The notes: generated by a model not told the origin, from the letters alone. DNA of 15,350 nt from an uncultured Clostridia bacterium (GCA_937915925.1 CALGGM010000209.1:1-15350), one strand, 5' to 3'; shown: positions 1 to 7,047, counted from the stretch's first letter. Translations and numbers: made by a program.

Positions 1-1093
1 TCATCGTGAACGCGCTCGTGCCGGAATCCGCGTCGCCCGACATGGACTGGTAGATCATGATCGTGTCAAGGAACGTCGCGTTGCCGTTGCACTTGGTGTT
101 GTTCGCGGTAAGATCGCAGTTTGTGAGCTCGATGCTGTTCTTGCCCTCGATGCAAACGCCCTCGGAGAGGTTCGAAACGAGCGTCGCATTGGACACATGG
201 ATCTCCGCGGTCGAATAGATCGCGGGCGAGCCGAGCCCGTTCGAGGTGTACGTGCCGCCGTCGACATAGACCCATCCGCCGCCGCGGTCGGTGCGGATCG
301 CAGCAGAGGACTGGCCCGAGGTCGTGACCGTCAGATTGTTTGCGTAGGTCGTGCCGCCGCCGGTCGTCATGATGCCGCCCGAGCCGGAGCCCGTGGTGGT
401 GATGACGGTGTCGGTGACCGTCACGGTCGTGCCGTCGCCGGACGCGCCGTTTTGCCCGCCGTTGCCGCCGTAAGAGAATATGCCGTTTGCGCCGGACGCG
501 GATGTGGTGACCGTGCCGCCCGTGATCGTGACGGTCGCGCCGTCTTTACAAAGAACCGCGGCGTTCAGACCGTAGAAGTTGCAGTTGTCGCCGCCGTCGG
601 AATCGCCGGTCTTGGTGACGGTCGGATTCGTGACCGTGACCGCGTCGCCCGTCGAAATGATCAGCGCGCTTTCATCCGCGGTCTCGCTTGCGTAGGTCCG
701 ATTCTCCTGCGCGTCGGAAGAGGTGATCTCCGTCGCCGCGGAATACTCGAACGAGGACGTGCTGCCGGGGCCGCCGCCCGGTCCGCCGGAGGGCGGCTCG
801 CCGGGTGCGCCGGAAGGCGGAGTTCCCATGTCGCCGGGAGCGCCGGAGGGCGGTTCGCCGGGTGTGCCGTCAGGCGGGGTTCCCATGTCGCCGGAACCCT
901 CGGTGAAAAGCACGTCAGCCGCGTCGTCGGATGACGCGTCGAGTTCATCGGTGGACGTGTCGAGGACGTCGGCGGTCGCGCTCACCTCCGAAGCGGCGTC
1001 GTTCGTATTGCCTGCGCTGCCCGCGGAGCAGGCGACCGTCAGAAGCGCCGCAAGAAGCAGCACGATCCATCGCATAGCAGATTTGTTGTTCAT
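1..1093 (-). CDS. Surface lipoprotein with Gly/Pro repeat and beta-helix-like body (C-terminus outside window)
   Basis: The visible part is 364 codons; the gene runs off the left edge, so its C-terminus is missing. The start at 1093 follows a strong GGAGGAGAATGCT ribosome site. Residues 1-22 form a signal peptide (charged NNKSAMR, hydrophobic core, then LTVAC), so Cys22 is the probable lipidation site, although Thr at -3 is not the classic Leu. Residues 23-65 are an acidic Ser/Asp/Ala linker. Residues 68-105 hold two 19-residue Gly/Pro repeats beginning GDMGTPP. From about residue 120 the chain is rich in Thr, Gly, Val and Asn, with repeated short strands such as TVTITGG, TVTVTDT and NLTVTTS, as in right-handed parallel beta-helix surface proteins. 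This implies a cell-envelope protein, perhaps carbohydrate-binding or adhesive; the exact role is unknown. No catalytic motif was seen in the visible part. Confidence 0.8.
   Translation of the reverse strand, partial: MNNKSAMRWIVLLLAALLTVACSAGSAGNTNDAASEVSATADVLDTSTDELDASSDDAADVLFTEGSGDMGTPPDGTPGEPPSGAPGDMGTPPSGAPGEPPSGGPGGGPGSTSSFEYSAATEITSSDAQENRTYASETADESALIISTGDAVTVTNPTVTKTGDSDGGDNCNFYGLNAAVLCKDGATVTITGGTVTTSASGANGIFSYGGNGGQNGASGDGTTVTVTDTVITTTGSGSGGIMTTGGGTTYANNLTVTTSGQSSAAIRTDRGGGWVYVDGGTYTSNGLGSPAIYSTAEIHVSNATLVSNLSEGVCIEGKNSIELTNCDLTANNTKCNGNATFLDTIMIYQSMSGDADSGTSAFTM
779..892 (-). repeat. Tandem 57-bp repeat inside the surface lipoprotein gene
   Basis: Two adjacent in-frame 57-base units (836-892 and 779-835) encode GDMGTPPDGTPGEPPSGAP and GDMGTPPSGAPGEPPSGGP. 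They differ at only three residues. The period is a multiple of three, so copy number could change without breaking the frame. It forms the flexible linker between the acidic N-terminus and the beta-strand-rich body. Confidence 0.85.
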
Positions 1094-1121
1094 AGCATTC
1101 TCCTCCTTACTGAAAGATTTC

Positions 1122-1140
1122 GGAACGGCAGCGCCGTTCC
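1122..1140 (-). promoter_or_regulatory. Hairpin in the 5' leader of the surface lipoprotein gene
   Basis: A perfect 8-bp stem (GGAACGGC / GCCGTTCC) with a 3-base loop lies about 30 bases upstream of the start codon, just before the ribosome site. It has no U-tract on the minus strand, so it does not look like a terminator. It may stabilise the mRNA or modulate translation; this is inference. I found no convincing -35/-10 pair upstream; a TATGAT at about 1160 is a possible -10 without a good -35. Confidence 0.4.
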
Positions 1141-1243
1141 CCTCTTTTGTTGTATGCATCATAACGCGCGAACCTTAACCGTACATAAAAATCAAAAAAA
1201 GATCCATAAAGAGCCTTCGGCCTCGAATGACACCTCATCAGTC

Positions 1244-1265
1244 GGCTTCTCCTCGAGGAGAAGCC
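1244..1265. repeat. Perfect 22-bp palindrome followed by T5
   Basis: The two 11-base arms (GGCTTCTCCTC / GAGGAGAAGCC) are perfect reverse complements and are followed by TTTTT on the plus strand. The preceding bases (ACCTCATCAGTCGG) resemble a dispersed repeat that I recall from gut Firmicutes genomes. It may be a repeat copy, a plus-strand terminator-like hairpin, or both. No plus-strand gene precedes it, so a repeat is more likely. Confidence 0.55.
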
Positions 1266-1306
1266 TTTTTGGTTGCGCCGCGTATGTTTGCTAAAACGGC
1301 TCGTAG

Positions 1307-1325
1307 GGGCGGATCGCATCCGCCC
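1307..1325. repeat. Short inverted repeat GGGCGGAT-CGC-ATCCGCCC
   Basis: An 8-bp perfect stem with a 3-base loop sits in the non-coding stretch between the surface lipoprotein and the radical SAM gene. The surrounding CGTAGGGGCGGATCGCATCC resembles a common dispersed intergenic motif in clostridial genomes. Function unknown. Confidence 0.45.
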
Positions 1326-1350
1326 GTTTAAGGATGAAATATGGAAAAGG

Positions 1351-1446
1351 AGATCCTTCGGCGCGAGCGCCTCAGGATGACACGTGTTTTGTTCGCCGCA
1401 CGCCCTTGTTCTGTCATTCTGAGGAGCGAAGCGACGAAGAATCTCC
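1351..1446. repeat. Inverted pair of dispersed hairpin repeats
   Basis: The unit at 1351-1383 (AGATCCTTCGG...CTCAGGATGACA) and the reverse complement of 1412-1446 (GAGATTCTTCG...CTCAGAATGACA) align over about 33 bases, so this is one repeat family present twice in opposite orientation. Each unit is itself a hairpin, with ends ATCCT/AGGAT in one and ATTCT/AGAAT in the other. Where the two units differ in the arms, the changes are compensatory and keep the stem paired. A degenerate third relative (GATCC...CCTTCGGCCTCGAATGACA) lies at about 1201-1231. The whole non-coding stretch 1094-1518 is made largely of such elements; I see no gene in it. Confidence 0.65.
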
Positions 1447-1518
1447 TTCACCAACGTGCCGAAGGCACGCATCATGCGAAGCGCATCATTTTGCCCCGCA
1501 GGGGACGAATATCGTCCG

Positions 1519-2388
1519 TCAGGGTTCAAACAGGGACAGCCGAAGCTGCCGATCCGGGAGCGCGGCGATATAGCGGAAGCAGTCCTCCGGATCGTGGAGC
1601 ACGCCGCGCTTTTCGCATTCGGTATGGAAAATTTGCATCAGCTTCGCGTTGTCCGGGCTGTTGACCTCGTAGGCGTCGCCGAAGCGAAGGCGGTACGTTT
1701 CGGACAGCCCCGGAAAATGCCGGTCGAGCGCGCGGTAGTAGTATTCCCGATCGCCGCTCCGTAACGTCATGCCCGCGTTCCAGCAGACGATCCCCTTTAC
1801 GCCCGCGTCGAAGCACCAGTCAAGGAGGGTTCTGATATTTTCCTCCGTGTCGGAAAGAAACGGCAGGATCGGCGTCATCCAGACGACCGTCGGAATGCCC
1901 CGCGCCTGGAACGCCTTCAGCACCTCGAACCGTCTTGCGCTCGGGCAGACGTTGGGCTCGAGAATGCGGGAAAGCCCTTCGTCCGCGACCGTCAGCGACA
2001 TCTGCAGAACGCTTTTCGCCTTTTTGTTGATGCTGTCGAACAGGTCGATATCGCGCAGCACGAGGTCGGATTTTGTGATGACCGACGCGCCGAAGCCGTA
2101 CCGGTCGACGATCTCCAGAAACTGCCGCGTAAGCTTCAGCTCCTTCTCGCACGGCTGATAGGGATCGCTCATCGAGCCTGTCGAGATCACGATTTTCTTT
2201 CGCTTCTTTGGAAGCAGTGCCGCGAGAAGCGCCGGCGCGTTTTGCTTGACCTCGATATCCTCGAACGGGTGCGTGAACTGATAGCACGCGCTGCGGCTGT
2301 CGCAGTACACGCAGCCGTGCGCGCACCCGCGATAGATGTTCAGCCCGTTGTGCGTGGTCAGCGCCGTCTTTGCGTCAACAAAGTGCAT
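1519..2388 (-). CDS. SPL-family radical SAM protein
   Basis: The protein has 289 residues. The radical SAM cluster motif CAHGCVYC gives Cys22, Cys26 and Cys29, the CxxxCxxC triad that binds the 4Fe-4S cluster used to cleave S-adenosylmethionine. The N-terminus (ALTTHNGLNIYRGC) and the following CDSRSACYQF match the spore-photoproduct-lyase-like subgroup common in clostridia, whose substrate is generally unknown. STGSMSDPYQPCE and the later VITKSDLVLRDIDL fit the TIM-barrel core. The start at 2388 has a GGAGGGAGAACG ribosome site. It lies 73 bases downstream of the ABM-family gene on the same strand, so it could be the last gene of that cluster. It is not confidently a true spore photoproduct lyase: the context gives no link to sporulation or UV repair. 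Confidence 0.85.
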   Translation of the reverse strand: MHFVDAKTALTTHNGLNIYRGCAHGCVYCDSRSACYQFTHPFEDIEVKQNAPALLAALLPKKRKKIVISTGSMSDPYQPCEKELKLTRQFLEIVDRYGFGASVITKSDLVLRDIDLFDSINKKAKSVLQMSLTVADEGLSRILEPNVCPSARRFEVLKAFQARGIPTVVWMTPILPFLSDTEENIRTLLDWCFDAGVKGIVCWNAGMTLRSGDREYYYRALDRHFPGLSETYRLRFGDAYEVNSPDNAKLMQIFHTECEKRGVLHDPEDCFRYIAALPDRQLRLSLFEP

Positions 2389-2461
2389 CGTTCTCCCTCC
2401 GTTCGGTGTGATCCTGTGCCATGATCCGCATGCGCCGAAAACCGATCATTGCATCCTTTCT

Positions 2462-2785
2462 TTACTTCCGGATAAACGCACCGTCGGCAGGGGCGTCAAG
2501 GCTTTGACAGCGCTCGACCTTCATATGCAGATCGTACCGTTCCCGAAGCCGGGCGATCGTCTGCATCATGGGCGAGGCGTGGTGCGCGTCGATCGCCGCC
2601 TGATCCGTCCAGCTGTCGATAAGCAGCACCGTTTCCGGATCCTTCATCGGGAAAAAGTATTCATAGCGCAGGTTGCCTGCCTCCGCGCGGATCGCGTCCG
2701 CAGTGCCGCTCTCTTCCATTTCCTCGGCAAACCTGCGGGCGTTGCCGTTTTCGCCGGTATAATACAAATGGACCGTGATCGCCAT
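2462..2785 (-). CDS. ABM-domain protein, putative quinol monooxygenase
   Basis: The protein has 107 residues, the usual size of a single antibiotic-biosynthesis-monooxygenase (ABM) ferredoxin-like fold. Family-like segments are the N-terminal ITVHLYYTGENGNARRFAEEM, the central GNLRYEYFFPMKDPETVLLI, DSWTDQAAIDAHHASPMM and the C-terminal RYDLHMKVERC. Relatives are annotated as putative quinol monooxygenases that work without a cofactor, but the substrate is usually undetermined. The start at 2785 is chosen because GGAGGCGGAT precedes it; the frame is open farther upstream, but that part overlaps the neighbouring gene and is not protein-like. It begins 11 bases after the stop of the orphan gene, so the two are probably co-transcribed and translated together. 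Confidence 0.75.
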   Translation of the reverse strand: MAITVHLYYTGENGNARRFAEEMEESGTADAIRAEAGNLRYEYFFPMKDPETVLLIDSWTDQAAIDAHHASPMMQTIARLRERYDLHMKVERCQSLDAPADGAFIRK

Positions 2786-2796
2786 ATCCGCCTCCG

Positions 2797-3096
2797 CTAT
2801 TCCTGTTCCCACGGAACGAAGATACAATAGACGGGGTCGAGATCGCCCATGTACAGCCACACGCTGTCGCCCATTTCGATCTCCTCGCCGAAGTAGAGGT
2901 TCGGCATGAACAGCTTTGCCGTGGTGCGGCGCGCGCCGCGCAGCGTGATCCCTTCCTTGACCGGATTCTCGCGGAATTCCCGGATGATCTCGGAAAGCTC
3001 CGGGATCTGCAGCTTTTTCGCAAGCGCCGGAACGACGTCCTCCTCCCTGCAGTATTCGATGCGGTCCGGGTTTTTCAAAAGATTGCGTGTCAGCAT
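2797..3096 (-). CDS. Small hypothetical protein, 99 residues
   Basis: I do not recognise this family. The start at 3096 has a well-placed TTGGAGGGACGCC site; the next upstream ATG at 3114 has none. The start overlaps the stop of the thioesterase gene by 7 bases (ATGCTGA), which suggests translational coupling. The N-terminal half is helical and charged (NLLKNPDRIEYC, PELSEIIREFRENPVKEG). The C-terminal half is strand-like and aromatic (AKLFMPNLYFGEEIEMGD, SVWLYMGDLDPVYCIFVP), ending WEQE. There is no signal peptide or membrane segment, so it is probably cytoplasmic. Its position between a thioesterase and an ABM-type enzyme suggests an accessory role, but this is only guilt by association. 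Confidence 0.65.
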   Translation of the reverse strand: MLTRNLLKNPDRIEYCREEDVVPALAKKLQIPELSEIIREFRENPVKEGITLRGARRTTAKLFMPNLYFGEEIEMGDSVWLYMGDLDPVYCIFVPWEQE

Positions 3097-3509
3097 GGCG
3101 TCCCTCCAAGGCATGATGAGCGGTTCGCGGCTTTCGCGGCTGCCTTCGCCTGAAACCGTTCGACGTCGACGATAAAGCGCTCGTGCGTGCCTTCGGCGAT
3201 CTTGCCCGCTTCGTCGTAGGCGTTCACCGAAAACACCAGCCTTCTGCGGTCGATCTCGACAAGCTCCGTCTCGCACCGAACCCGCATGCCGATCGGCGTT
3301 GCGGCGATATGCGCAATATCCAGCTTTGTGCCGACCGTAGCCTGACCCGGCTCCAACCCGTCCTGCACGCTTCGCCACGCCGTTTCCTCAACGAGCGCGA
3401 TCATGCACGGCGTCCCGTACACGTCCACCGCGCCGCTGCCCCAGACCTTTGCCGACAGGTCCTCCGTGACCGTCCGTTCCAAAAGTCCCTTTCTTCCGAT
3501 TTCCAGCAT
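3090..3509 (-). CDS. FlK-like hot-dog thioesterase
   Basis: The protein has 139 residues, the length of a single hot-dog domain. It resembles fluoroacetyl-CoA thioesterase FlK and its many clostridial relatives. FlK uses Thr42, Glu50 and His76; here YGTPCMIALVEETAW gives Thr33 and Glu41, and TKLDIAHIAATPIG gives His67. The spacing (8 and 26) is the same as in FlK, so the catalytic set appears intact. GMRVRCETELVEIDRRRLVF and the following FSVNAYDEAGKIAEGTHERF are typical hot-dog strands. The likely reaction is hydrolysis of a small acyl-CoA in the cytoplasm; the true substrate is unknown and need not be fluorinated. The start at 3509 follows AGGAGGGAATT. It is the first gene of a tight cluster with the 99-residue orphan and the ABM protein. 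Confidence 0.8.
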   Translation of the reverse strand: MLEIGRKGLLERTVTEDLSAKVWGSGAVDVYGTPCMIALVEETAWRSVQDGLEPGQATVGTKLDIAHIAATPIGMRVRCETELVEIDRRRLVFSVNAYDEAGKIAEGTHERFIVDVERFQAKAAAKAANRSSCLGGTPC

Positions 3510-3542
3510 AATTCCCTCCTGTTACGTGTCTTCTTTGCCGCG

Positions 3543-4214
3543 TTATCGCAGCGTCTTTAAACATTCCTTGTGCGCGTCCGTGACGCGGAAGCTTTCGACT
3601 GCCTTCTGGATCGCCTTTTTATGCGTCCACGGGTCGAGGCGGCGCTGTTCGAGATACACGACGCTCTCGTCGTACCGCTTTGCAAGCGCGGTCGCAAAAT
3701 ACCATGCGACCATCATTTTGAGATAATAATCCTCGCCCTGCACGTTTGCGACCCATTCTAAATACGCCGGCTTGAAATCCGCATCGAGAAACTCGTTCAT
3801 CAGCATCCGGATCCCGAACCGCGCGGTATACACGTGCGCCGACGCGATCCACGTTCTGAGATACGGCAGCAGCCTTTCATGATTTCTCGTGAACGCCTTC
3901 GGCGACGCCTGATCCGAAACCGGCCAACAATCCACGTACGGCAGAAAGGCTTCCACCGCGTTTACGCTTTCGTCAAAGTCTTTGATCATCGAGATCAGAA
4001 AGAAGTGCACGAGGTTTTCCTCATAATATCGGTGCGGCACCTCCAAAAGGAACGCCGCCGCTTCCTCGGTCCCGTTGATCTCCTTTGCGATCCTGCGCAT
4101 CTCCGGCGTTCTGACGCCCAGAATCGTCTCCTTCGGGATGTTGGGGACGAGCTTTGAAACGCCCTCTTTATACGCCGCATCGCTGCACGCCGCCAGCCGT
4201 TCGTATACCGTCAT
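3543..4214 (-). CDS. AlkD-like DNA alkylation repair protein
   Basis: The protein has 223 residues and belongs to the HEAT-like-repeat DNA glycosylase superfamily (AlkC/AlkD), in the form common in clostridia. Diagnostic segments are VPNIPKETILGVRTPEMR, EVPHRYYEENLVHFFLIS, FLPYVDCWPVSDQASPK and YYLKMMVAWYFATALAKRY. In Bacillus cereus AlkD the lesion-facing residues are Trp109, Asp113 and Arg148; here Trp97 and Asp101 keep the same spacing, and Arg132 in YTARFG is a reasonable third. The expected role is excision of N3- and N7-alkylated purines. The start at 4214 has a moderate AAAGGA site. It ends 33 bases before the thioesterase start, so it may be co-transcribed, though the function is unrelated. 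The 139 bases upstream contain AT-rich sequence that could hold its promoter. Confidence 0.85.
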   Translation of the reverse strand: MTVYERLAACSDAAYKEGVSKLVPNIPKETILGVRTPEMRRIAKEINGTEEAAAFLLEVPHRYYEENLVHFFLISMIKDFDESVNAVEAFLPYVDCWPVSDQASPKAFTRNHERLLPYLRTWIASAHVYTARFGIRMLMNEFLDADFKPAYLEWVANVQGEDYYLKMMVAWYFATALAKRYDESVVYLEQRRLDPWTHKKAIQKAVESFRVTDAHKECLKTLR

Positions 4215-4353
4215 ACCGTAAAATCCTTTCTTCGATTTCCGTGATCGATGTGCTGAAGTTCCATTAAAATTTTACTGTTTTTACACTATTTTTCACGGTT
4301 CTTTCCGGTGCTCAAAGCGGAAACTGTCCGATCGTACGGGCGGTTTTTTCGCG

Positions 4354-5151
4354 TCAACATCCGCCGTACCGGGTCAGCGCCGCTTCGAACTTTCGAAGGA
4401 ACCGTTCGATCGCCCTGCGGCTTAATTCGCTGTCCGTAAGCATATCGAAGGCGTGCATGTCCGTGTGGTAGACGTCCGCCTCGGCTTCCACGCCCGCCCT
4501 TTTCAGCTGCTCCACATATGCGAGCGTCTCGGCATAGAACGGTTCGCCGTCCCCCACGAACGTATAGCACGGCGGCAGGCCGCGGTACTCCGTCTGCCAC
4601 GCCGGCGCGGCGTAGGGGGAGACCCGGTTCTTCGCATCCTTTCTCAGATACAGCCGCCATCCGAGGTGGTTGCGCCGCGTGTTCCACACCCTGCCGTGAT
4701 TTTCCCTTGAGCTCTCGGTGTCGACGTTGCTGAGCATCGGGTACAGCGGCATCTGAAAAGCGATCCGTATCCCTCTGTCCCGCGCCATCATGCACACGGC
4801 AGCGGCAAGCCCGCCGCCCGCGCTCTCCCCGCCGACCATGAGCGTGTCCTGCTGTCCGTGCATGTATTCCAACACCCGATAGCAGTCATTCACCGCCGCA
4901 GGATAGGGCTTTTGCCACGCGAGCCGATAGCCGGGCGAGTACACCGTGACCCCGTACCGCTTCACAAGATCGACGGCGCGGCTCATGTACACCATTTCCT
5001 TCATGCCGGTGACGTACCCGCCGCCGTGGATCCAGAGCATGGACACGGGAACGGATGGGCGGTTTTTGGGGCGAAGGACAAGCACCTTGACGCCGCCGAC
5101 CCGGATTTTCTCGGTTCGGACGTCCTTATCGGGCCATAGCTTGATGTTCAT
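4354..5151 (-). CDS. HSL-type alpha/beta hydrolase
   Basis: The protein has 265 residues. The oxyanion-hole motif HGGG is at 42-45 (WIHGGGYVTG), and the nucleophile elbow GESAGGG gives Ser110. The catalytic acid is probably Glu203 in VGDGEPFYAE, where many relatives have Asp, and the base is His233 in YHTDMHAFD. These features place it with the hormone-sensitive-lipase-type esterases, which cleave short-chain esters or related substrates. There is no signal peptide, so it is cytoplasmic. The start at 5151 shares its A with the TAA stop of the rhodanese gene (TAATG), indicating translational coupling; the open frame continues upstream, but that part is inside the rhodanese gene. The substrate is unknown, and the link to the secreted rhodanese protein is not obvious. 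Confidence 0.82.
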   Translation of the reverse strand: MNIKLWPDKDVRTEKIRVGGVKVLVLRPKNRPSVPVSMLWIHGGGYVTGMKEMVYMSRAVDLVKRYGVTVYSPGYRLAWQKPYPAAVNDCYRVLEYMHGQQDTLMVGGESAGGGLAAAVCMMARDRGIRIAFQMPLYPMLSNVDTESSRENHGRVWNTRRNHLGWRLYLRKDAKNRVSPYAAPAWQTEYRGLPPCYTFVGDGEPFYAETLAYVEQLKRAGVEAEADVYHTDMHAFDMLTDSELSRRAIERFLRKFEAALTRYGGC

Positions 5152-5945
5152 TATTCGCTCCACTCGATCCAGAACGAGACCGTCGCGTCGCCGTCGCCGA
5201 AGGCGCTTATCAGGTCCTCCCGCGTGACGTTTTCGATCTTCGCAAGGCGCGTAAAGTCCCATGTGTTCCGATCGTAGTAGACGGTGATCTGATTCCCCTG
5301 ATAGAGAATGACGTCGCCGGGCTCCGTGGTGACGTCCCCATCGTTTGTCGGCAGGCTCCACGGCAGCGCGCCGACCTTCTCAAAGCTGCCGTAGTCGTGC
5401 ATCTCGATCTCGATCGCGCCTGCGCTGAGCTTTTCGGTAAGCGCCTGCGCCGACGAGTTGTCCGCAAGGGTCGCGTAAAAGGTCTTGCCGTTCACTTCGA
5501 TCGCAAGAACGGGCGTCGCCTGTACCGCAGCCTCCTGCTCCGAGGTGACGATTGCGCCGGTCCAGGTGTTGATCCCGCCGAATTCGTAGAGGTTCGTGTA
5601 GCCCATGTCAAAGAGCTTCTGCGCCGCCTGCTTCGAACGGTTTCCGCTGCGGCAGTAGATCAGAATGATCTGGTTGAGATCCGAAAGTGCCGTGGGGCGC
5701 TCCGTTTCGATGCTCTCGTTCGGGATCAGGATCGCGCCGGGAATGTGCCCCGCGTCGTACTCATCCTGTCGGCGCACGTCCACGATCACATGCCCGTCGT
5801 TCCGTTCCATCATCGCCTTGGCAGTTTCCTGATCGATCCTTTTAAAGCTGTTCATCATATCGTCTCCATCCATGATCTGTTCCCGTGCCTCGCACCCCAA
5901 GAGCAAAAGGAGTGCCGCAAACAAAAGAATGATGCGCCGCTTCAT
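5151..5945 (-). CDS. Lipoprotein fusing rhodanese and cyclophilin-like domains
   Basis: The protein has 264 residues. A signal peptide (KRRIILLFAALLLLLGC) ends in the lipobox LLLGC with Cys18, so the protein is probably anchored outside the membrane. Residues 35-135 are a rhodanese domain: VIVDVRRQDEYDAGHIPGA, then the active loop CRSGNRS with Cys98, then YEFGGINTW. Residues 146-264 look like the cyclophilin-like fold found in small bacterial proteins (LAIEVNGKTFYATLADNSSA, ALPWSLPTNDGDVTTEPGD, ILYQGNQITVYYD). The active loop is intact, so sulfur transfer or thiol chemistry outside the cell is possible. The start at 5945 has GAGGGAAGC ahead of it. A candidate promoter lies at 6054-6082. Together with the overlapping hydrolase gene it makes a two-gene operon. 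Confidence 0.85.
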   Translation of the reverse strand: MKRRIILLFAALLLLLGCEAREQIMDGDDMMNSFKRIDQETAKAMMERNDGHVIVDVRRQDEYDAGHIPGAILIPNESIETERPTALSDLNQIILIYCRSGNRSKQAAQKLFDMGYTNLYEFGGINTWTGAIVTSEQEAAVQATPVLAIEVNGKTFYATLADNSSAQALTEKLSAGAIEIEMHDYGSFEKVGALPWSLPTNDGDVTTEPGDVILYQGNQITVYYDRNTWDFTRLAKIENVTREDLISAFGDGDATVSFWIEWSE

Positions 5946-6053
5946 GCTTCCCTCACTTTCCGATCACCGTCCCGCCGCTTCGACTGCGGCAGCCCCGCAG
6001 CCTCTCCTTTTCCCGAAGTGACATCCGTGATCTTTTCAATCTCTCCCATTTTT

Positions 6054-6082
6054 ATTGTACTATATTCCTTCCTCCGACACAA
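6054..6082 (-). promoter_or_regulatory. Candidate sigma-A promoter for the rhodanese-hydrolase pair
   Basis: On the minus strand TTGTGT (6077-6082) and TACAAT (6054-6059) are separated by exactly 17 bases. The -10 matches 5 of 6 consensus bases and the -35 keeps the TTG. This would start transcription about 100 bases before the start codon at 5945. It lies beyond the terminator of the upstream operon, as expected for a separate unit. Confidence 0.55.
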
Positions 6083-6123
6083 GTTCATTTCTGCTTTTCC
6101 CGACCGGCAAAAAGCGCCCATAC

Positions 6124-6155
6124 AAAAAGCCGGGGAACACGCTCTCCGGCTTTTT
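6124..6155 (-). terminator. Terminator of the cobalamin/uptake operon
   Basis: A stem of about 13 bp (AAAAAGCCGGGGA / TCTCCGGCTTTTT, one G-U pair) encloses a 6-base loop. On the minus strand it ends in CTTTTT, the form of an intrinsic terminator. It lies about 125 bases after the stop of the last operon gene. The A and T runs on both sides make it able to act in both directions. The remainder of 5946-6279 holds the promoter above and no gene. Confidence 0.75.
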
Positions 6156-6279
6156 TGCGCGCTGCGATCCGCTGATAACAGTTCGGAACCGCTTGATGAA
6201 ACAGAACACCATCACTTGCCCGAAGGGCAAACATTGTTCCAAAGCAACCCGGAATCGAATGACTCCTTTTTGTTACAGA

Positions 6280-7047
6280 TTAAACGCGTTCCGGCTTCAC
6301 ATAGCAATGTATGCCGTCCGGCGTCTCATAGAAGCATGGGGTCACGTCGAATGCGCGCCGGAGCTGCTCGGAGCGCAGCACATGTTCGGCGGTTCCGGCG
6401 GTCAGAACGCTGCCGTCCAAAAGCAGAACGACGTGATCGGCATAGTGCAGGACTGATTCAAAATCGTGCAGGATCATGATGACCGTCTTGCCCGCGTCGG
6501 CAAGTCGCCGCGCCTGATCCAGCAGCTCAAACTGGTTTTTGATGTCCAAGAACGTCGTCGGTTCATCCATCAGGATCACGTCCGTGTCCTGTGCCAGCGC
6601 CATGGCAAAATATGCCTTCTGCCGCTGCCCGCCGGACAGATGTTCCATCTTCCGCTCCCGAAGATCCCCGAGCCCCACCCATTCGAGCGCCTCATTTACC
6701 TTCTCCCAATCCTCCCTGCGATAGCGGCGGGGAAAGCTGAGATACGGAAAGCGCCCATGCAGAACGAGCCGTTCCACGGTGATGTCGGGGACGTTGCGGC
6801 TTTGCGGCAGATACGCGATGCGGCGGGCAAGCGCGTGCGGCGAGAGCACCGAAAGGTCCTGTCCGTCCAGCATCAGCGTGCCGGACATGTGCGGCACCAT
6901 GCGAACGAGCGACCGGAGCGTCGTGCTTTTGCCGCATCCGTTCGGGCCGATGACGGCAGAGATCTTTCCTTCCGGAAAAGAAGCCGAGATCCCATGAAGG
7001 ACCTGTTCGCCGTCATACGAAACGCAGAGATCGGAAATCGTGATCAT
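6280..7047 (-). CDS. FecE/BtuD-type ABC importer ATPase
   Basis: The protein has 255 residues. Walker A is GPNGCGKST (34-42), the Q-loop is LPQSRNVPD (80-88), the signature is LSGGQRQ (137-143), Walker B is VILMDEP (157-163) and the switch histidine is in ILHDFE (His194). The pattern, with RYRREDWEKVNEALEWVGL between Q-loop and signature, is that of the iron-siderophore/heme/cobalamin import ATPases. It powers the permease encoded just upstream; the two genes share ATGA (4-base overlap). An AAAGGAG site precedes the start at 7047. It is the last gene of the riboswitch operon. The transported ligand cannot be told from the ATPase; cobalamin, a cobalt or iron chelate, or heme are all possible. 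Confidence 0.9.
   Translation of the reverse strand: MITISDLCVSYDGEQVLHGISASFPEGKISAVIGPNGCGKSTTLRSLVRMVPHMSGTLMLDGQDLSVLSPHALARRIAYLPQSRNVPDITVERLVLHGRFPYLSFPRRYRREDWEKVNEALEWVGLGDLRERKMEHLSGGQRQKAYFAMALAQDTDVILMDEPTTFLDIKNQFELLDQARRLADAGKTVIMILHDFESVLHYADHVVLLLDGSVLTAGTAEHVLRSEQLRRAFDVTPCFYETPDGIHCYVKPERV

Noticed and set aside
197..934. A 245-codon plus-strand open frame over the surface lipoprotein
   Set aside because: It is Arg/Gly/Ala-rich low-complexity sequence generated by the antisense of the Thr/Gly repeat gene; no ribosome site or family.
1094..1170. A full promoter for the surface lipoprotein gene
   Set aside because: A TATGAT is present, but the sequence 17 bases upstream (ATGTAC) is a poor -35, so I do not call it.
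4286..4795. A 169-codon minus-strand frame overlapping the hydrolase 3' end
   Set aside because: It is a frame-shifted shadow of the hydrolase with Arg-rich composition and no motif.
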